From Branchiostoma floridae (Eukaryota > Chordata > Leptocardii > Amphioxiformes > Branchiostomatidae), in the NCBI RefSeq assembly GCF_000003815.2, contig NC_049980.1, forward strand, positions 27,034,990 through 27,096,989: DNA of 62,000 nucleotides. The letters run 5' to 3'. Within the stretch, counting starts at the first letter, position 1. The number at the start of each line of letters is the position of its first letter. Below are positions 51,501 to 57,500 of this stretch, piece by piece. The notes beneath the pieces are model-generated. The model was given only the letters and a program-made list of their open reading frames with translations. It made no database searches and was not told the DNA's origin. The position numbers were made by a program, and so were the translations under genes.

Positions 51501-54500
51501 AACACAACATTGGAAACTTAATCAGAATGGATTAGAGTCAAAACACCACAAGATAGTCTCCGCGCTGTAGGACCTGGTGTTTATTCAACTGCCCACTTCA
51601 AAACCATGTTTTGGGGTCGACTAGGGATTTAGAGGCACTGAATCCACCGCCGAATAAGCCCTAATTATGCAGCACCCATTTGATGGGATTTCTCTGACCA
51701 ACATATCGGTAAAACCCAATCAACAGAGCAAATTAAAACTTCATTAGGTTGAATCATCAAGGAATGGATAAACCTCAAGCCCTCTCGTTCAATTGATAGC
51801 TGCTGACAGAGAGAGAGATGGACTGGCACGTGAAGTTTAGTCCTACCCTCGTATCGCCAACATGATCTGCCAAACCATTCCTAGTCTACGTGATAGCTCT
51901 GTCCTGCCAAGAAATGCAAATAATGTGAAGTGCAGATAAGTCACCAGATTAAATTGAGTAGCCGTAGACTGTCTTGAAATAGAGCAAGGGGAATAGGACA
52001 TTAGTCTTTTTCCAGACTGCACGTCCATGAATTGAAGTGAATATGGTCCACAACCAACTAGGCTCTTGCATCAGTATATGGTCTTTGTCATCGCCAGGCC
52101 GGCACCGTCCAAGTTATCCCAGCAAGTGCACACAACAAGAGGAGCCGATTGTTTAGGGCAACATACAAAATTCATGGCTGCCCCCTTCCTCCCATTACTG
52201 CGAGGATAGTCTGTAAATGCTGGTTTAGTTTCATCTCAGACGAGATTTTTATCGTGGTGTCACGTCTTTGACTTCCTCATGGGATCAGACCAAACCTGTC
52301 TAAATATTTGCCCCATGTGTGAATCACATCGATATTTCGGGAGGGCAGGTTCTGAAAAATATTTACCTTGACTCGGCGTTTCGACTGCCTTCTTGTGAGA
52401 CCGCGTGGAACTCGATTGGTCTTGTTGAGAACGCGAAGGAATGTTGGCAGAGAGGGGTGGTTCGGTGTCGGGCTGAGAGATTGCTTTTGAAATAAGTGCA
52501 TTTAATTTGTCTGGCCCTTTCAAAGGGGTGTGTGTCTGCGAATCGTATTCATTACGCAACAAATGTTTCTATTAGCTTCTCAAGGATAACGTAACGCCCT
52601 CAGGAAGTTTCAGACTCTCATGTCTTCATGTTGACAGCTATGTCACGTTATGCAACAGAGGAATGTTCGAAAGTATACTTTCTTAGATTCTTTCATTTAT
52701 CGAGCGCAAAGCATCCTTGGTATATATCATTGGGCTGGGGCTGGGTTTATGGTTATATATATATAAAGTAAGCTGTCTGGCGGGTTGTTTATTACAAGGT
52801 GTAAGTTGCTCTTCCTAATACTGGACATTTAATCGCACAAGTGTGGAAAATAAGACGATAAGACGAGACCTTGGCATGGCGAACGTGTTTCTTCGCCACA
52901 TCCGGGAAGTTGAATTACGAATGTTTGGCCTGAGTCTGCGTATGAAGTTTCCAGATTCAACAGACGCTTTCTTAGAAATGACTTCCAGATGTAACATTAG
53001 CACTCTCTTAAAAAAAACGACAATGCACCATCCGGATGTTCAAAATCTTATTTGCTCATGATGTTCAAATTCGCCCATTCAGTACATTCACATTAAGCAA
53101 ATTGAAGTTCACATTCAATGTCATACCCCAATGAACCCATTACTGTAATGACCTCTCTCAAAATTGTGTTCTGTCTGTTTGGGTCGCTGTATACGTGACG
53201 CAGTAAAACAATGGCGGCAGCATCCTGGTAGTGTTGAGATCTAATGAGACTGTGAGAGTATAAAATTGAACATGAGACGAAATCAAAAAGGGCGTTTCGT
53301 GACTGAAAACTTCGAAGGATTACTGATTGAAAAGACAGTCGCCCTGCTGTTCCATCTGTCATGATTCCTGGCTTAAATCCAGTCAAAGAAATACCCCCAT
53401 GTCCGCGGAACCTAACACAGACAGATATACAGACGGTAAAGCACACGCAAGGGGTTATCGACAAACCGTGAACTTCAATCGAAATTTGAAAAATGCTAAT
53501 TGCTAATCCAATCATGAGTCCGACGGGACGTCTGTGATACATGGGGTGTATTTTAGGGGAGTGTACGTGGATGTCTGGCGTGATCAAAGCACTCTTCCGC
53601 CGAAGTATTCGTTGTTTCTGGCACAGTCATTGAATGACAGATTTAGACTCCATTGCCATAATATAAATAGAGGCTTGTAGTTAGAAAGCCAGGTTGGTTT
53701 TGAGAGATGCCATTTGAAGGGCATATGCATTATTTTAGATCATCGCTGCTATTTCCCACTGTGCCACTTTCTGAAGTCTTGAGAAAATCCGCCATGTTTG
53801 AGAGGTACAAGTTTGATCTACCCGGGAAAGTTTCACTCAAATATTTCTGTTATATTTCCTAGGTCAAACGAAGTAACCTATGTGTAATACCCTGTATTTG
53901 TTATGTGGAGGAAGACGATTCCCTGGGACACTTTGGTATTGCTGCAAATACTACCATTGACTCCCTTTGTTTTTGAACTGATACAAATGTTTTGAGCTTC
54001 TCTTATCATTTTGGGTTTCCTCCAAGATACAACCGTGAAAGTGTCGGTCAAATCGTCAACTAGAGTTCCTGTCAGGTGTAAGAGTATTTCTCCTTTCCGG
54101 TAAATCCTATATTTCCCATGTCTATTAGTGCGGCGGGTTGGGTACCATGGCACCAAAGTCACCCCACGTCCCTGTATAATGCTCCCATAATGTATCCAGC
54201 CCTATATTTTGCTGGGTTGCATTGCGCTTCCTAGCTACTTAACCCATTTCCTTCCACGCCGGGAAGCAGTATTCTGGGAGAGGCTCTCTCTGGTAGTGAC
54301 AGTGACGAATGCGGTTTTGTGTGGAAAATCTCTCTTTGGACAGCGCTCTGCTAACCCGGTCACAAGGGCTATAGGCTGGTTTTCCTCTCAACTTTAAGCT
54401 TCTGTCCCCGGTTCGACTTGCCAACTAAGCCCACTTGGTGATTTTTAAAAACAATTAACAGTCCTGTTGCTAAAGGTCTTCCTCCTGGGGGCTGCGAGAA

Positions 54501-57500
54501 AATTTCCTCGGGGGCCAGTGAGTCTTGGTGCCGAAGAGCTGGCCCGTGTGGGCCCTGGCAACTGTTAGGATTCCAGTCTAGCGCCCAGCTCGCTAAACTC
54601 GCACAAGCCATGAAGTCATCGGATCTACCCACAAATCTCACGTTTTCTGCCCATTCGATCGGATGGAATTGGAGGCAGTTTACATGAATAGGCAATTATG
54701 ACTCAATACCTTGCCATCTTGGATATCTGCTATTCGATTAGGCTACTCCTCGGGCAGGTGGTTGTTCGAAATCGGATCAGGGATGGCGATCATTGAGGTG
54801 TGCATTGAGTCCACCTTCTTGACCTGCTATACATGGTTGGGCGCAGCTGATACATGGGCGTTTTGAAAGAGGCAGTGGAAAGGGAATTGCAAGTACAATT
54901 TGTGGCCCTGGGCTACCATTGATGGCTGGTAATAAAATATTATCGGTTTATTTTTGCTGCACTGCTTGGCAAGTAAGTGGGGCTCGAGCCTCCTGTGGAT
55001 TGCTAATCAGGCCATAAAGGGACTGTTGTATATGGAAGGATGCAATTCAAGAGAATGAGATGGCTTGATGGAGAGAACGACTGCAACACCGTGATTAGTG
55101 CACATGTATATGCATGACCACGCTGGAGGGGTCACTGAACCAAAGTGAGCTGAGTTTGCCCTTCACACGCCGCCATATTGGCCCATCCTGACATAAGCAT
55201 GTTGTCGGACATGCACGTCCTGACAGGGGTGACCCAGAAGGGGGCCCGCCGTCCCCTGTCCGTGGTGCTGCATAGTTGTCAATCTTCCCATCTGTCCCGA
55301 CCACGCCCATCATCTGCCTGGCCGCAGGCTCTCAGGCCACATCCAAAATGTCGATTCCCAAAATTGACCACGCGCTCACATACATGTACATATTATTATC
55401 AGGGTCTGGCGGTTTGCGCTTCGTGCCAAAACCTTCTGCCGCATTGCACCACAAGTTCGGGCCGTAAAACATCCTGGCGGGGCGGTGAGAAATGGGGGAT
55501 CGCCGGGGTCACGTGGGGAGCTGGGAGGATATCGAGCGGCCATGCTTAGGGTGATGACAAGGTCACGACTTCTGCGACCTTTCCACGGGGTCCTCCTCGA
55601 CCCCATTACAAACGTACGGACCCTGCTGTACAGACATGTAAGCGAGAATCGGCTCAACCGTTCTCCATGGCAGTTTCCCATATCCCAGAACTGGTCACGT
55701 ATGCAGATCTAAAATAGCGATCGATCCCAGCAAGTCTTTATCTGAAGAGAGACATGATGCTTGGCTGCCATTTTTATTTCCTTTAGAAGGATCGCCGGGG
55801 CCACTGACCCGCACGAGATGGTGCGGTACTTATAAAACGAATGTCTGACATATTTTTTCGGCATAGCTTTAACGTTAATGATGACAAAGATGAGGACTTT
55901 TAAAGCAACAGTTCCCATTTGTACCATCACCGAAGGACGTGCTAAATGTAACGTTAGGCTCTGATTGATTACAACTCATCCAAATTTATTTCGGTAAAAT
56001 GAGAAGGAATCTTAACCCCACTGACAAAAAAAGATACAGTCATAGTTATTCAAGACCCCTTCATCCGTCTATGTCTCCATTTTACCCCCATTTGTTTGTC
56101 GTACATTTTCTTTTCATTCCCCGTTCCATCCACTACTGTACTAGTATATCGGGCTATACTGTGCACGTACTGTGGCCACATGGTAATAGCGTCCCGTGCG
56201 GAACCTAATTGAACTGCATGTCTATTATGCGTCTGTGGCTCCCCGCATATACATTATCAATTTCATTGCATGGTCGTTTAAAGCTTTTAGACATTGATAA
56301 AGATAACGAAGTCTTTAGTAATTTGTTTTCATGAAACCAATGCGTAATATACGCCTATGTAATCAAGCTTTGAGTATTGTCCTGAAGAAAAGTCTTCAAA
56401 AGTTTAGTTTCGTTCAATCAGCACTTGTTGTAATGCCTTTATCGATGGATGACAACTGTAGATCACAGCCATTAAACGGGAAAAGAATGTAACTTTTCTT
56501 TGTTCACAGACACTGTTCTTTTCCCGTTCTGGGAACATGTGTATTTGGATTTCAAAATCTATTCCCCGATTTGATCAAACGATCGGCTTGTAGAGGGACT
56601 AGTACATGTATATTGCAAATATTCTTTTTTTTTTTTCAGGACAATACGTTGTAACAGGAATTAATGTTCATTCAAACAATATTGCTCACCCATTCTGCTA
56701 TGTTCCCTATGCCTGTACCCAGGATGGACACTACTGTTCAAGGCCGTCTCAGAGACCGGTGGACCCGTGTTCTCTCACTGGGAGACCGAGGGCAAGACCA
56801 ACGAGCCCACAGGCGAGCCCGTTCGGTTGGACGTTGCCGACCCCTACCGTTACAAGAGCAGTATCATCGACAACTGGGAACAATACAGTATACAGGAGGT
56901 AAACATTACTTTGAGCATTGATTGAGTTTCTGCCAAGGTCTATCACAGCTTTAGAGGTTCTCAGGTTTTCTTGGTTAGCCATTGCATTCACGGATATTCC
57001 TTCAGAGAGTTAGGATACGTCTCGTTTAAAAGAAGAAAAAACAACAGGTAGCTAATACAAGAGAATCTGCCATCTAGATGAAATGCTTTTAGAAAAAAGA
57101 CAAGAGCAAAGGGCACATATCAAATTAACAAACCAGCCAATAAACATCAAACAATTCATCCATCATCAAACTCATGATGCGTTATGTTTAAATGTCTTCC
57201 TCTTCTCATGATTGCTGTTCCAGAATCCAGGTAGTTCAGTGTGACATCCAACATTAGTTTCAAATGAACCGATGAATGAAAAAAGATTTTAAATTTCCAA
57301 GTCGTTGAGTAAGACTGAGGAACAATGGAAAACATGAGACAAAACTATCCTGACAATCGGTATTAACCGCATGAACCTTTCCTCCCGTCCCAGGTCAAAG
57401 TGGTGCTGTACAAGGATAACGAGGAGGTGCTGGTCCTGCGCTTTGACGCCGAGGGAACCAACAAGTCTGACTGGTACAGCCAGGACCGCCTGATCGAGTC

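Noticed and set aside
53093-53587. 164-codon minus-strand open frame in the 6.3-kb intron
   Set aside because: No family resemblance and an irregular peptide. Probably chance.
56606-56902. Plus-strand open frame entered from the strong T-tract acceptor at 56639
   Set aside because: It is out of frame with the domain exons and its peptide is incoherent. The domain frame has a TAA upstream, so the acceptor at 56722 is required.
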